64,000 nt of DNA from Brevibacillus massiliensis (GTDB lineage Bacteria > Bacillota > Bacilli > Brevibacillales > Brevibacillaceae), in assembly GCF_000311785.1 (NCBI RefSeq), contig NZ_HE978545.1, positions 114,335 through 178,334 of the forward strand. Direction: 5' to 3'. This document shows positions 44,995 to 54,419 of this stretch, piece by piece (positions within the stretch are counted from its first letter, which is position 1; each line of letters starts with the position of its first letter). Under the pieces are notes generated by a model. That model saw only the letters and a list, made by a program, of their open reading frames with translations. It ran no database searches and was not told where the DNA came from. The translations under genes were made by a program, and so were the position numbers.

Positions 44995-45070
44995 GAAAAA
45001 CGTCTTGACGTTTTTCATAAAACTTAAATGTAACCGCTTGCGGTAACAAAACGGTCATGACCGTTTTGTT
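44995..45070. repeat. Cluster of perfect palindromes upstream of ald
   Basis: GAAAAACGTC-TT-GACGTTTTTC (44995-45016) is a perfect 10-base inverted repeat that includes TTGACG (45005-45010), a possible -35. A smaller one, ACCGC/GCGGT, lies at 45033-45044. The third, a perfect 26-base palindrome with 13-base arms and no spacer (45045-45070; core GGTCATGACC), ends 60 bases before the ald start. The set probably holds operators for the alanine dehydrogenase gene, perhaps for an alanine-responsive or Lrp-type regulator. Confidence 0.75.
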
Positions 45071-45129
45071 TGCAAATCGGCGGGTTGTGGCAAGATAGGG
45101 AGGAATCCATTTGCAGGAGGGGTTGCGGT

Positions 45130-46260
45130 ATGATCATCGGAGTTCCCAAAGAGGTAAAAAACAACGAAAACCGCGTAGGGTTGACCCCGGCAGGGGCAGC
45201 CGCCTACAAACATGCCGGTCATGAGGTCATCGTGGAGACACAGGCGGGAGCAGGCAGCGGTTTTACGGATGAGGATTACCAGGCGGTCGGAGCACAGGTG
45301 GTCCAGTCGGCGCAAGAGGTATGGAGCCGAGCGGAGATGATTTGCAAGGTGAAGGAGCCGCTCCCTGAAGAATACGGGTTTTTTCGCGAGAATCTGATCC
45401 TGTTTACCTATCTGCATCTGGCGGCGGAGCGGGAGTTGACGGAGCAGTTGATCGCTAAAAAAGTCGTCGGCATCGCGTATGAAACAATTCAAACCGACGA
45501 CAGGGCGCTTCCGCTCTTGATGCCGATGAGCGAAGTGGCGGGTCGCATGTCCGTTCAGGTGGGAGCGCAGTTTCTCAGCAAGCCGTACGGCGGCAAAGGG
45601 GTGCTGCTCGGCGGGGTACCGGGAGTTCCACCTGGAAAAGTCGTCATCATCGGCGGCGGGATCGTCGGTACGAATGCGGCAAAGATTGCGATCGGCATGG
45701 GGGCGGATGTCACCATGATCGACATCAACGCCAACCGGCTGCGCGAATTGGACGATCAGTTCCAGGGACGCTTGAAAACGCTGATGTCCAATCCCTACAA
45801 CATCGCCCATGCGGTAAGAGATGCTGATCTGCTGGTCGGGGCGGTGCTGATCCCGGGGGCCCGGGCACCTCATTTGGTTACGGAAGAGATGGTCAAAACG
45901 ATGTCCCCCGGCTCGGTGATCGTCGATGTCGCGATTGATCAGGGCGGGTCGATTGAGACGAGCGACCGCATCACCACACACAGCGATCCCACCTATGTCA
46001 AGCATGGCGTGGTCCACTACGCTGTGGCGAACATGCCTGGGGCAGTCCCGCGGACATCGACGATCGCCTTGTCCAATGTTACCGTACCCTATGGGCTGCA
46101 GATTGCCGGCAAGGGGTACCGCACAGCCGTCAGCGAAAACCGCGCCCTGGCCCGCGGAGTCAATGTCATCAACGGCAAGATCGTCTACGAGGCGGTTGCC
46201 AAATCGCTCTCCATGCCGTACACCCCCCTGACCGAGGTCATACCGGAAGCGCGAACCTAG
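45130..46260 (+). CDS. ald: Alanine dehydrogenase
   Basis: The 376-residue enzyme converts alanine to pyruvate and ammonia with NAD, a sporulation-supporting step in Bacillus. Motifs visible: [22 protein letters not shown] with catalytic lysines, [20 protein letters not shown] (catalytic histidine), and [28 protein letters not shown] for NAD. ATG 45130 has GCAGGAGGGG upstream. The next gene (yqzK) starts 58 bases downstream. Upstream palindromes suggest inducible control. Confidence 0.95.
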   Translation: MIIGVPKEVKNNENRVGLTPAGAAAYKHAGHEVIVETQAGAGSGFTDEDYQAVGAQVVQSAQEVWSRAEMICKVKEPLPEEYGFFRENLILFTYLHLAAERELTEQLIAKKVVGIAYETIQTDDRALPLLMPMSEVAGRMSVQVGAQFLSKPYGGKGVLLGGVPGVPPGKVVIIGGGIVGTNAAKIAIGMGADVTMIDINANRLRELDDQFQGRLKTLMSNPYNIAHAVRDADLLVGAVLIPGARAPHLVTEEMVKTMSPGSVIVDVAIDQGGSIETSDRITTHSDPTYVKHGVVHYAVANMPGAVPRTSTIALSNVTVPYGLQIAGKGYRTAVSENRALARGVNVINGKIVYEAVAKSLSMPYTPLTEVIPEART

Positions 46261-46318
46261 CATGTAAAGAGGGACAAGCGCATAACATAAAGTCAAACGA
46301 TACGCTGGAGGAGCATAT

Positions 46319-46558
46319 ATGGGAATAACATTGCGGCGTCTGATGGAGTTGGTCCGCTTCTTCCTCGTCTTTATCACCTGTTCTCTGGTGTGCTATGCCA
46401 TCGTGATGTTCTTGTCAGATCGGTTTTTGCCGGGCAATCCGTACCGGGAGCCGCACGGCAATGCGGTCAAGGTCGTGAAGGCGGTTCAAAACGAGCCGGC
46501 TGCTGATTTTGAGTGGTATCTGCGGAGGGTTCAGCTATTCTATTTGGTCGGTGAGTAA
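46319..46558 (+). CDS. yqzK: YqzK-like DUF4227 protein
   Basis: The 79-residue protein has one hydrophobic segment near the N terminus (FFLVFITCSLVCYAIVMFL) and a C-terminal part (GNAVKVVKA, FEWYLRRVQLFYLVGE) that fits DUF4227/YqzK, found between fur and xerD in Bacillus. GGAGGAGCATAT precedes ATG 46319. Function is unknown. Confidence 0.85.
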   Translation: MGITLRRLMELVRFFLVFITCSLVCYAIVMFLSDRFLPGNPYREPHGNAVKVVKAVQNEPAADFEWYLRRVQLFYLVGE

Positions 46559-46646
46559 GGACAGCTTTTCGTCCAAAAAAAGAGGAGTTTGTCCGCCAGG
46601 TGTGGAATGATTATGTGAACACATCACCTGAAGGAGACGTCCGCCG

Positions 46647-47534
46647 ATGGATATGCTCATCGACCACTTTACACACTATCTCGCAGTAGAAAAAGGGCTG
46701 GCGGCAAATACCCTCGAATCCTACCAACGAGATCTGGTCACTTATGTATCCTACCTTCGCGAACAGGGAGTTACCCGGATTGAAGAGACGACACGCGGTC
46801 AGATCATCGGCTATTTGTTGATGCTGCAGGAAAAAGGCAGAGCGACAGCCACCTTGTCCCGCAACCTGGCGTCGATTCGCGCCTTCTACCAATTTCTCGT
46901 CCGCGACAGGTACCTGGACAAGGATCCGTCGATTCACCTGGAGACGCCGAAGATTGAAAAGCGCTTGCCCAAGGTGCTGGCGGTGGATGAAGTGGAGCGG
47001 CTGCTCGAGGGGCCGGTTACCAGCAGACCCGCAGGGCTGCGGGACAAGGCCATGCTGGAGCTGCTGTATGCGACGGGTATTCGCGTCTCCGAACTGGTTC
47101 ATCTGCACGTGGGAGACGTGAATTTGGATATGGGATTTCTCAAGTGCATGGGAAAAGGCTCGAAGGAAAGGATTATTCCGCTGGGCAGAACCGCGATTGA
47201 TGTCGTCCGGGAGTACATAATGACAGGCCGGCCGCGCCTGTTGAAGCAAAAGAGTGAAACCGCCCTGTTCCTCAACCACTTGGGGAAGCGGATCACGCGC
47301 CAGGGGTTTTGGAAGATCATCAAGAAGTACGCCGTGCAGGCAAATATCCGGGCGGGAATTACCCCGCATACACTGCGGCATTCGTTTGCCACCCATCTGC
47401 TCGAGAATGGCGCCGACCTGCGTTCGGTTCAGGAAATGTTGGGGCACGCCGACATCTCCACCACACAAATTTACACGCATGTGACTCGTACGCGGATCAA
47501 AGACGTCTATGCGAAAACCCATCCGAGAGCATAA
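46647..47534 (+). CDS. xerD: Site-specific tyrosine recombinase XerD
   Basis: XerD, with XerC, resolves chromosome dimers at dif. The 295-residue protein has the N-terminal SAM-like DNA-binding domain and the catalytic domain with all expected residues: arginine in TGIRVSEL, lysine in [21 protein letters not shown] (histidine and second arginine) and [14 protein letters not shown] with the tyrosine nucleophile. It keeps the position after fur/yqzK and before deoB, typical of Bacillus. Confidence 0.95.
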   Translation: MDMLIDHFTHYLAVEKGLAANTLESYQRDLVTYVSYLREQGVTRIEETTRGQIIGYLLMLQEKGRATATLSRNLASIRAFYQFLVRDRYLDKDPSIHLETPKIEKRLPKVLAVDEVERLLEGPVTSRPAGLRDKAMLELLYATGIRVSELVHLHVGDVNLDMGFLKCMGKGSKERIIPLGRTAIDVVREYIMTGRPRLLKQKSETALFLNHLGKRITRQGFWKIIKKYAVQANIRAGITPHTLRHSFATHLLENGADLRSVQEMLGHADISTTQIYTHVTRTRIKDVYAKTHPRA

Positions 47535-47588
47535 GCTCTCTTTTTTCTGGGCGCTGCCGCAAAACCACTGACAACAAAGGAGGGCTTC

Positions 47589-48767
47589 ATGATGCCACGT
47601 TTTTCGCGCGTTTTTTTAATCGTATTGGACAGTGTCGGAATTGGCGAACTGCCGGATGCTGCCCGCTTCCATGACGAAGGAGCGAACACGCTGGGCCACA
47701 TCGCCGAGCGGGTAACCGGTTTTGCGCTGCCCAATCTGGCTCGGCTCGGTCTCGGCAATATTGCACCGCTTCACAACGTGCCCGAAACAGCCTCACCCAT
47801 GGCAGATTGGGGCAAAATGAAAGAGATTTCGATTGGGAAGGATACGACCACCGGCCATTGGGAGATCATGGGCCTGCATGTAGCGACGCCGTTTCGCACG
47901 TATCCGGACGGATTTCCGGAAGAGCTGATCCGGACGTTCGAGCAGCGGATCGGCAGAAAGGTGCTGGGAAATAAAGTGGCGTCGGGTACGGAGATCATCG
48001 ACGAGCTTGGCGAGGAGCATATGCGTACCGGGGCGGTCATCGTCTACACCTCGGCTGACAGCGTATTTCAGATCGCGGCCCACGAAGACGTCATTCCGCT
48101 CGATGAGCTGTACCGCATTTGTGAAGTGGCCCGCGAACTGACGCTGCAGGACGAGTTTGCCGTCACCCGGGTCATCGCCCGCCCGTTCGTCGGACAACCC
48201 GGTTCCTTCATCCGCACGGCCAACAGGCATGATTACTCGGTCAAACCGTTTGGACCGACGGTGATGAACCGGCTGGCCGACGCCGGCTTGGCCTCGATCG
48301 CGATCGGCAAGATCAGTGACATTTACGACGGGGAAGGCGTTACCCGGGCGATCCGGACAAAAGACAACATGGACGGGGTAGATCAGCTGCTGACGACGAT
48401 GAAAGAGGAGTTTACGGGGCTCAGCTTTGTCAACTTGGTCGACTTTGACGCGAAATACGGCCACCGCCGCGACCCCGAGGGCTACGGAAAGGCGCTGATG
48501 GAGTTTGACGGGCGCGTTCCGGAACTCCTGGAGGCGCTTGGAGAGGACAGCTTGCTGATCATCACCGCCGACCACGGGAATGACCCTGTCCATCACGGAA
48601 CCGACCATACGCGGGAGTACGTGCCGCTGCTTGTTTTCCACAAGGGGATAACGGCCGGCAAAAGCCTGGGTGTGCGCGAGACCTTTGCCGATGTCGGCGC
48701 GACGATCGCCGACAACTTCGGCGTTCAGATGCCTGCCATTGGGCGAAGCTTTTTGGCCGATATTTGA
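47589..48767 (+). CDS. deoB: Phosphopentomutase DeoB
   Basis: The 392-residue enzyme interconverts ribose/deoxyribose 1- and 5-phosphates after nucleoside phosphorolysis. The alkaline-phosphatase fold shows [13 protein letters not shown] near the start, [10 protein letters not shown] (active-site threonine region), and [17 protein letters not shown] near the end for Mn2+ binding. AAAGGAGGGC precedes ATG 47589. It leads a nucleoside salvage set with punA and pdp. Confidence 0.95.
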   Translation: MMPRFSRVFLIVLDSVGIGELPDAARFHDEGANTLGHIAERVTGFALPNLARLGLGNIAPLHNVPETASPMADWGKMKEISIGKDTTTGHWEIMGLHVATPFRTYPDGFPEELIRTFEQRIGRKVLGNKVASGTEIIDELGEEHMRTGAVIVYTSADSVFQIAAHEDVIPLDELYRICEVARELTLQDEFAVTRVIARPFVGQPGSFIRTANRHDYSVKPFGPTVMNRLADAGLASIAIGKISDIYDGEGVTRAIRTKDNMDGVDQLLTTMKEEFTGLSFVNLVDFDAKYGHRRDPEGYGKALMEFDGRVPELLEALGEDSLLIITADHGNDPVHHGTDHTREYVPLLVFHKGITAGKSLGVRETFADVGATIADNFGVQMPAIGRSFLADI

Positions 48768-48800
48768 CCAGAGAACAAGAGAATGTGAGGAGAAAACAGG

Positions 48801-49613
48801 ATGGATAACAAAATTTTGGAAGCAAAGCGATTCATTGAAGAAAAGATTGCAACAAGGCCACAGGTGGGCCTCGTTCTGGGCTCAGGGCTGGGCGTGCTGG
48901 CGGACGAGATCGAAGATGCCGTCGTCATTCCTTACCACGAAATTCCTCACTTTACCACGTCGACGGTGGAAGGACATAAAGGGCAGCTGGTGATCGGCAG
49001 ACTGGAAGGGAAACAGGTTGTCGCCATGCAGGGGCGTTTTCACTATTACGAGGGACATGACCTCAGCGCCGTCGTCTTCCCGATCCGGGTCATGAAGGCA
49101 ATCGGCGTCGAAACGATTCTGGTGACCAATGCGGCGGGCGGAATCAACACCAGCTACCGCCCGGGAGACCTGATGCTGATCGCCGACCACCTCAACCTGA
49201 CCTTCCGCAATCCGCTGATCGGACCGAATGACGAATCTCTCGGCGTTCGCTTCCCGGATATGTCCGAGGCGTATTCCAAGCGACTGCGGGCCCTTGCCAA
49301 GGAAGCGGCCGGCGAACTCGGCATTCACCTGCAAGAGGGCGTCTACGCCGGACTGCTCGGACCAAGTTACGAGACACCTGCAGAGATCCGCATGCTGCGA
49401 ACGCTTGGCGGTGATGCAGTCGGGATGTCTACCGTACCGGAGGTAATCGTCGCCCGCCACATGGGAGTGGAGGTACTCGGCATCTCCTGTATCAGCAATG
49501 TTGCCGCCGGGATTTTGGATCAGCCGCTGAGCCACGAAGAAGTAATGGAGACGACGGAAAGGGTGAAAGAACAGTTCCTTGCCCTCATGCACAGGATCAT
49601 CGCCAAAATGTAG
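48801..49613 (+). CDS. punA: Purine nucleoside phosphorylase
   Basis: The 270-residue enzyme splits purine nucleosides with phosphate. Motifs: VGLVLGSGLGVLADEIED, MQGRFHYYEGHD, VTNAAGGINTSYRPGDLMLI and GPSYETPAEIRMLRTLGGDAVGMSTVPEVIVA. Length and architecture (trimeric PNP family) are normal. GTGAGGAG lies upstream of ATG 48801. It serves as intact comparison for the damaged paralogue directly downstream. Confidence 0.95.
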   Translation: MDNKILEAKRFIEEKIATRPQVGLVLGSGLGVLADEIEDAVVIPYHEIPHFTTSTVEGHKGQLVIGRLEGKQVVAMQGRFHYYEGHDLSAVVFPIRVMKAIGVETILVTNAAGGINTSYRPGDLMLIADHLNLTFRNPLIGPNDESLGVRFPDMSEAYSKRLRALAKEAAGELGIHLQEGVYAGLLGPSYETPAEIRMLRTLGGDAVGMSTVPEVIVARHMGVEVLGISCISNVAAGILDQPLSHEEVMETTERVKEQFLALMHRIIAKM

Positions 49614-49632
49614 AGAAGGAAGGCGGTCCAGG

Positions 49633-50383
49633 ATGGAAGACAAGCTGACGAAGATCAAGGAGGCAGCTTCGTATATTGCCGAACGGCTGAAGTGTGCGCC
49701 GCGTGCCGGGCTCATTTTGGGGTCGGGTCTGGGCGTACTTGCCGATGAGATCGAAGAGGGCGTGCGGATTCCCTACGAGGAAATCCCCCATTTTCCGGTG
49801 TCGACGGTGGCCGGTCACGCCGGACGTCTTGCAGCGGGAATCTTGAACGGCACACCGGTCATCGCCATGCAGGGGCGCTTTCACTATTACGAAGGCTACA
49901 GTATGAGCGAAGTCACCTTTCCGGTGTACGTGATGAAAAAGCTTGGGGTCGAGACACTGATCGTGACCAATGCGGCCGGATCCGCTGATCGGGCCCAATC
50001 TGGCAGAGTTCGGCCCCCGGTTTCCCGACATGTCGAAGGCTTATGCCAGCGAGCTGCTGAAGATGGCGCAAACCAAGGCAGATGAACTGGGATTCAAGGC
50101 GCAAACAGGGGTCTACTGCGCCATCAGCGGGCCCGCCTACATGACGCCGGCAGAGTTGATCATGCTGAGGCGCGTCGGCGGAGATGCGGTGGGCATGTCG
50201 ACGGTACCGGAAGTGATTGTCGCAAACCATGCCGGCATGCGGGTGCTCGGGATCTCCTGTATTACGGATATGGCGCTCGGCGAAGAGCTGGAGCCGCTTA
50301 CCCATGAACAGGTCATGGAGGTAGCCAACCGCACCCGGCCGCGTTTTATTTCACTCGTGAAAAGTATAGTAACCGGGGTATAA
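49633..50383 (+). pseudogene. Second purine nucleoside phosphorylase, disrupted by ~71-bp deletion
   Basis: A second PNP starts at ATG 49633, with the motifs AGLILGSGLGVLADEIEEG and MQGRFHYYEGYS, and follows the paralogue in register until VTNAAG. At 49980/49981 it jumps to the codons for PLIGPN in another frame. Compared with the upstream gene, the interval between the AAG codons and PLIGPN is shorter by 71 bases (10 instead of 81), removing the 24 residues GGINTS...FRN and shifting frame. The downstream frame (49982-50383) is otherwise intact: GPRFPDMSKAY, GGDAVGMSTVPEVIVANHAG. The gene cannot give a full enzyme as read. Confidence 0.88.
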
Positions 50384-50386
50384 ACA

Positions 50387-51688
50387 ATGAGGATGACAGA
50401 TGTAATTGCAAAAAAACGGGACGGACACGAACTTTCGCGCGAAGAAATCTACGAGCTGGTCAAGGGATACACAGACGGTTCCATTCCCGACTACCAGATG
50501 GCGGCGTGGGCGATGGCAGTCTACTTCCAAGGGATGACGCCGCGGGAAACGGCGGACTTGACGATGGCGATGGTCGAATCGGGCGACCAGCTTGACCTCT
50601 CGGCAATCCCGGGGATCAAGGTGGATAAGCACAGTACCGGGGGAGTGGGAGACAAGATTACCTTAGTAGTCGCCCCCTTGGTCGCTTCCGCCGGCATCCC
50701 CGTAGCCAAGATGTCGGGGCGGGGCCTCGGATTCTCCGGCGGGACGATCGACAAGCTGGAGTCTTTTGCCGGGTTTCAAGTAGAGCTTTCGCAAGCAGAT
50801 TTTTTCAGGCAAGTACGCGATATCGGTGTCGCTGTCATCGGCCAAACGGGAAACCTGGCTCCCGCTGACAAAAAACTGTACGCCCTGCGCGATGTCACGG
50901 CTACCGTCGAGGCTGTGCCGCTGATCGCCAGTTCGATCATGTCAAAGAAGATCGCGGCGGGTGCCGATGCGATTCTGCTGGACGTAAAAGTGGGCAAGGG
51001 CGCTTTTATGAAGACGCTGGAAGAGGCCGAGACACTGGCGAGGGCGATGGTTGCAATCGGCGAACAGGTAGGGCGGAAAACGGTCGCGGTGATCAGCGAT
51101 ATGAACCAACCGCTCGGCTACGCTGTCGGCAACGCGCTGGAAGTGCGGGAGGCGATTGACACGCTGGCAGGCAAAGGGCCGGACGACTTGTCTGAACTGG
51201 CGCTCACGATCGGCGCTCACATGCTGGTTCTCGGGCAGGCAGAGGCCGATTTTACCGCGGCCTACGAACTGCTTCGCCAGCAGCTCGCAAATGGCAAAGC
51301 GCTGGCCAAACTGGCTGAGTTGGTCAGCGCGCAGGGGGGCCGTGCAGAAGCAGTCGAAAATCCTTCCCTGCTGCCGCGCTCGTCCCATCAGATCGAAGTA
51401 AAGTGCAGTCAGGCCGGCTGCATCTCCGGGATCGACGCCGAGCGGATCGGCCACGCTTCCGTGGTTCTGGGGGCCGGCAGGCTGACAAAAGGAGCGCCGA
51501 TCGATTACGCTGTCGGCATCGTCCTTTCGAAAAAAGTCGGGGCCGAGGTGGCCCCCGGCGATACGCTTGCCGTCATCCACGCCAATGATCTGCAGCTTGC
51601 CGAAACAGCCCGGCAGGAGGTTGAAGCTGCGTTTTCCATTGCCGCAGAAAGCGTGCAAACGCAGCCGTTGATTCGTAAAATAATATAA
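50387..51688 (+). CDS. pdp: Pyrimidine-nucleoside phosphorylase
   Basis: The 433-residue enzyme cleaves uridine and thymidine (and deoxyuridine) with phosphate. The family signature SGRGLGFSGGTIDKLES and the KHSTGGVGDKITL phosphate-binding motif are visible; the C-terminal lipoyl-like domain is present. It completes the deoB-punA-pnp2-pdp salvage unit and follows the broken PNP by 3 bases. GGGGTAT is the only upstream ribosome-binding candidate. Confidence 0.94.
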   Translation: MRMTDVIAKKRDGHELSREEIYELVKGYTDGSIPDYQMAAWAMAVYFQGMTPRETADLTMAMVESGDQLDLSAIPGIKVDKHSTGGVGDKITLVVAPLVASAGIPVAKMSGRGLGFSGGTIDKLESFAGFQVELSQADFFRQVRDIGVAVIGQTGNLAPADKKLYALRDVTATVEAVPLIASSIMSKKIAAGADAILLDVKVGKGAFMKTLEEAETLARAMVAIGEQVGRKTVAVISDMNQPLGYAVGNALEVREAIDTLAGKGPDDLSELALTIGAHMLVLGQAEADFTAAYELLRQQLANGKALAKLAELVSAQGGRAEAVENPSLLPRSSHQIEVKCSQAGCISGIDAERIGHASVVLGAGRLTKGAPIDYAVGIVLSKKVGAEVAPGDTLAVIHANDLQLAETARQEVEAAFSIAAESVQTQPLIRKII

Positions 51689-51689
51689 A

Positions 51690-51840
51690 GTTTCAATAAA
51701 AAACTTATCTTTTTTTATCGATCTGGAAAGTTTAACCTTGTACAGCCTGAAGCGAAGAGGTTAGGCTTTCCAGAACGTCTATCTGTGATGCCCGAGTGAC
51801 AACGCATTTTCCCCCGGGGCCTTTTTTTGCTTCGAATAAA
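51690..51840 (+). other. Structured intergenic element of unknown class after pdp
   Basis: The first part (AAGTTT 51688-51693 with AAACTT at 51701-51706, then ATC and T7) is a weak terminator of pdp. Next, CTGGAAAG (51723-51730) pairs perfectly with CTTTCCAG (51766-51773), and TTAACC pairs with GGTTA inside, while AGCCT (51744-51748) could instead pair with AGGCT (51763-51767). A GC-rich segment with a T7 run (51811-51828) ends it. The competing helices look like a regulatory RNA or small RNA. It matches no riboswitch I can recognise. Confidence 0.5.
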
Positions 51841-51900
51841 AAATAATTTTACAGATAAAATGCGCTTTATAATGTTTTATTTTCGTTTAGCCAAATTCCG

Positions 51901-51929
51901 TTGACACCGCTATCATTTCAGTTTATTTT
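51901..51929 (+). promoter_or_regulatory. SigA-type promoter of the Lrp-family gene
   Basis: TTGACA (51901-51906), a 17-base spacer and TATTTT (51924-51929) lie 115 bases upstream of the GTG start. The leader between them contains CGTATACG-like inverted repeats that may be sites for autoregulation. Confidence 0.55.
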
Positions 51930-52043
51930 AAATTTAACAGATTGAACTGCTGTGATTTTTGCGAATTTCGTAAATACGCTATTAACGTATACGAAAAATC
52001 GTACAAGACGTTTGCAAGAAATGTAGGTATTGGAGAGCTGCCA

Positions 52044-52508
52044 GTGAAAAAATTGGACCATATCGACAGACACATCTTGCAAATCCTCCAAGAAGACGGC
52101 AGAGTCCCCTATACAGAAATTGCTAATCAGCTGGGATTAAGCGAGGGGACGATCCGTTCCCGCATTGCGCGGATGGTTCAAGACGGGGTGTTTACCTTTG
52201 TCATCCGGACGAATCCCGAAAAAATGGGCTTGCACGTTCAGGCGATCATCGGACTCACGACAAGACTGGGCTGGCAGGCTCAAGTGGCCCAGGCATTATG
52301 CAAACTTCCGCAAATCCGGTTCGTCGGTGCGTTCAGCGGCAAGCACGACTTGATTGTTTCTGCTTTGTTTCACGATAATGAAGCGTTGGTCTCGTTCGTC
52401 AATGAACGGCTGTCACAGATCGAAGGAATTGTCTCGGCAGACGTCTCAATCGAATTGAAGCAATACAAAGACTATTCCTGTCTCGTTCATGATGACGACG
52501 TTTCTTGA
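52044..52508 (+). CDS. Lrp/AsnC-family transcriptional regulator
   Basis: The 154-residue protein opens with a helix-turn-helix (LDHIDRHILQILQEDGRVPYTEIANQLGLSEGTIRSRI) and a C-terminal RAM domain (GLHVQAIIGLTTR, GKHDLIVSALFHDNEAL) for ligand binding and oligomerisation. GTG 52044 is chosen because GGAGAG lies upstream and homology begins there; the frame is open from 51942. It is 84 bases upstream of an oligopeptide-binding protein and may control this transporter. Confidence 0.88.
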   Translation: MKKLDHIDRHILQILQEDGRVPYTEIANQLGLSEGTIRSRIARMVQDGVFTFVIRTNPEKMGLHVQAIIGLTTRLGWQAQVAQALCKLPQIRFVGAFSGKHDLIVSALFHDNEALVSFVNERLSQIEGIVSADVSIELKQYKDYSCLVHDDDVS

Positions 52509-52592
52509 TTGTGAGAGGAGTTGATGCCGGGTTTTCCAAACGCATGCCTGATTGTCAGAAAAGATAGTAAAATTTCTTACTTGGGGGTTGTT

Positions 52593-54239
52593 ATGTTGAA
52601 GAAAAGTGTCATTGCATTGGTAAGTTCTTTGCTGGTCCTGGGCACTGTCCTGGCAGGATGCGGTCAGAGCAATAACGCGCAGCCTGCGAACTCGACGGAC
52701 CAGACTCAGAATCAGCCGGCCGAGACGCCAAAAGGAGAACAGGTGATCCGAATGAACCTGCACTCCGAGCCGCCAACCGCAGATCCGGGCCTTGCGGAGG
52801 ACAACATTTCCGGTGCAGTCATTCGCGCGGTGTTCGATGGACTGACCCGTCTTGACAAGAATGCCAAACCGATCGAAGGCGTTGCAGAAAAAATTGATAT
52901 TTCAGACGACAAGCTGACTTACACCTTCCATCTTCGCGATTCGAAGTGGAGCAATGGCGACCCGGTAACGGCGCATGATTTCGAGTTCGCCTGGAAGCGC
53001 GTGCTCGATCCGGCGACGGGAGCCAAGTACGCCTACCAGCTGTACTATGTGAAAAATGCGGAAGCGTACAACAAGGGCAAAGCAAGCCGTGACGATGTCG
53101 GCGTGAAAGCGCTGGACGACAAGACCTTGCAAGTGACACTGGAACACCCGACGCCGTATTTCCTTGAGCTGACTGCATTCTATACCTATTCGCCGGTGAA
53201 CAAGAAGGTCGTGGAAGGCAATAAGAACTGGGCCAATGAAGCCAGCACGATCGTCGGCAACGGTCCGTTCAAAATGGAATCGTGGGATCACAAGAACCAG
53301 ATGACCTTGGTCAAGAATGACAGCTACTGGGATAAAGATGCAGTGAAGATCGACAAGATCAAGTTTTCCATGATTGAGGATGAAAACACCGAGCTGTCCA
53401 TGTTTCAACAGGGGGATTTCGACTGGGCCGGCAAGCCGCTCAGCTCGCTGCCGACTGACTCCATTCCCCATCTGAAAGAACAGGGAATCTTGCAAACAGA
53501 GCCGCTTGCCGCCGTGTACTGGTACAAATTCAACACGGAAAAGCCGCCGTTCAACAACGCAAAGATCCGCAAGGCGTTCGCCTATGCGATCAACCGTCAA
53601 GAAATTATAGACAACATCACGCAGACAGGGGAAATTCCGGCAACAGGTGCGGTGCCCACGACCATGACCATCAAACCTGACGGCTACTTCAAAGACAACG
53701 ACGTTGCGACGGCCAAGAAGCTGCTGGAAGAAGGCATGAGCGAGCTTGGCATCACCAAGCTGCCGCCGATCACGCTGTCCTATAATACGTATGAAGCCCA
53801 TCAAAAAATCGCCCAGGCGGTCCAGGACCAGTGGAAGAAAAACCTCGGCGTAGACGTAACACTGCAAAACCAGGAGTGGAAGGTCTACATCGATACGCTC
53901 CACAGCGGCGATTACCAGATAGGCCGGATGGGCTGGCTCGGCGATTTCAACGATCCGATCAACTTCCTGGAGCTGTTTAAAGAAAAAGACAACGGGACAA
54001 ACGACACGAACTGGGAAAATCCGCAGTACAAAGATCTCTTGAACAAAGCCTTAGTAGAACCTGACACGGAAAAACGCAAAAAAATTCTCATCAATGCCGA
54101 ACAAATTCTGATGGATGAAATGCCGATTGCCCCCGTATACTTCCAGACTGATGCCTGGGTACAGAATCCGAAATTAAAAGGCGTTACTGTCGATGTGCTT
54201 GGAAACATTGACTTTAAGGGAGCTTATTTTGAAAATTAG
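52593..54239 (+). CDS. Oligopeptide ABC transporter, substrate-binding lipoprotein (OppA/DppE-like)
   Basis: The 548-residue protein begins with a lipoprotein signal peptide ending in LAGC, then a short linker rich in N, Q, P and T and an extracellular solute-binding family 5 domain (HSEPPTADPGLAEDNISGAVIRAVFDGLTRLD, RKAFAYAINRQEIIDN, GDYQIGRMGWLGDFNDPINFLELF). It captures peptides for the permease encoded downstream. Start ATG 52593 rather than the open frame at 52521 gives a proper signal peptide. In B. subtilis such uptake feeds signalling peptides that control Spo0A phosphorylation. Confidence 0.93.
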   Translation: MLKKSVIALVSSLLVLGTVLAGCGQSNNAQPANSTDQTQNQPAETPKGEQVIRMNLHSEPPTADPGLAEDNISGAVIRAVFDGLTRLDKNAKPIEGVAEKIDISDDKLTYTFHLRDSKWSNGDPVTAHDFEFAWKRVLDPATGAKYAYQLYYVKNAEAYNKGKASRDDVGVKALDDKTLQVTLEHPTPYFLELTAFYTYSPVNKKVVEGNKNWANEASTIVGNGPFKMESWDHKNQMTLVKNDSYWDKDAVKIDKIKFSMIEDENTELSMFQQGDFDWAGKPLSSLPTDSIPHLKEQGILQTEPLAAVYWYKFNTEKPPFNNAKIRKAFAYAINRQEIIDNITQTGEIPATGAVPTTMTIKPDGYFKDNDVATAKKLLEEGMSELGITKLPPITLSYNTYEAHQKIAQAVQDQWKKNLGVDVTLQNQEWKVYIDTLHSGDYQIGRMGWLGDFNDPINFLELFKEKDNGTNDTNWENPQYKDLLNKALVEPDTEKRKKILINAEQILMDEMPIAPVYFQTDAWVQNPKLKGVTVDVLGNIDFKGAYFEN

Positions 54240-54277
54240 AAGTGGATACAGTGGGTTTTGCAACGATAGGGCTGTTC

Positions 54278-54315
54278 AGTTAAGGTATATGGATGTCCAT
54301 ATACCTTAACTTTTT
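54278..54315 (+). terminator. Strong hairpin between oppA and oppB
   Basis: A perfect 16-base stem (54278-54293 with 54296-54311) with a 2-base turn, TG, is followed by T5. It comes 39 bases after the binding-protein stop and probably ends most transcripts there, leaving excess binding protein over permease. Confidence 0.93.
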
Positions 54316-54419
54316 CCAAACGCGGCACGTTCGATTTTTGCATTGCCCACGGGTGAGCATCGGCAGGGCAAAAATGGGAAGTGTGCACAGAATGATATCC
54401 TGACAAGGAGGTAGTAGAA

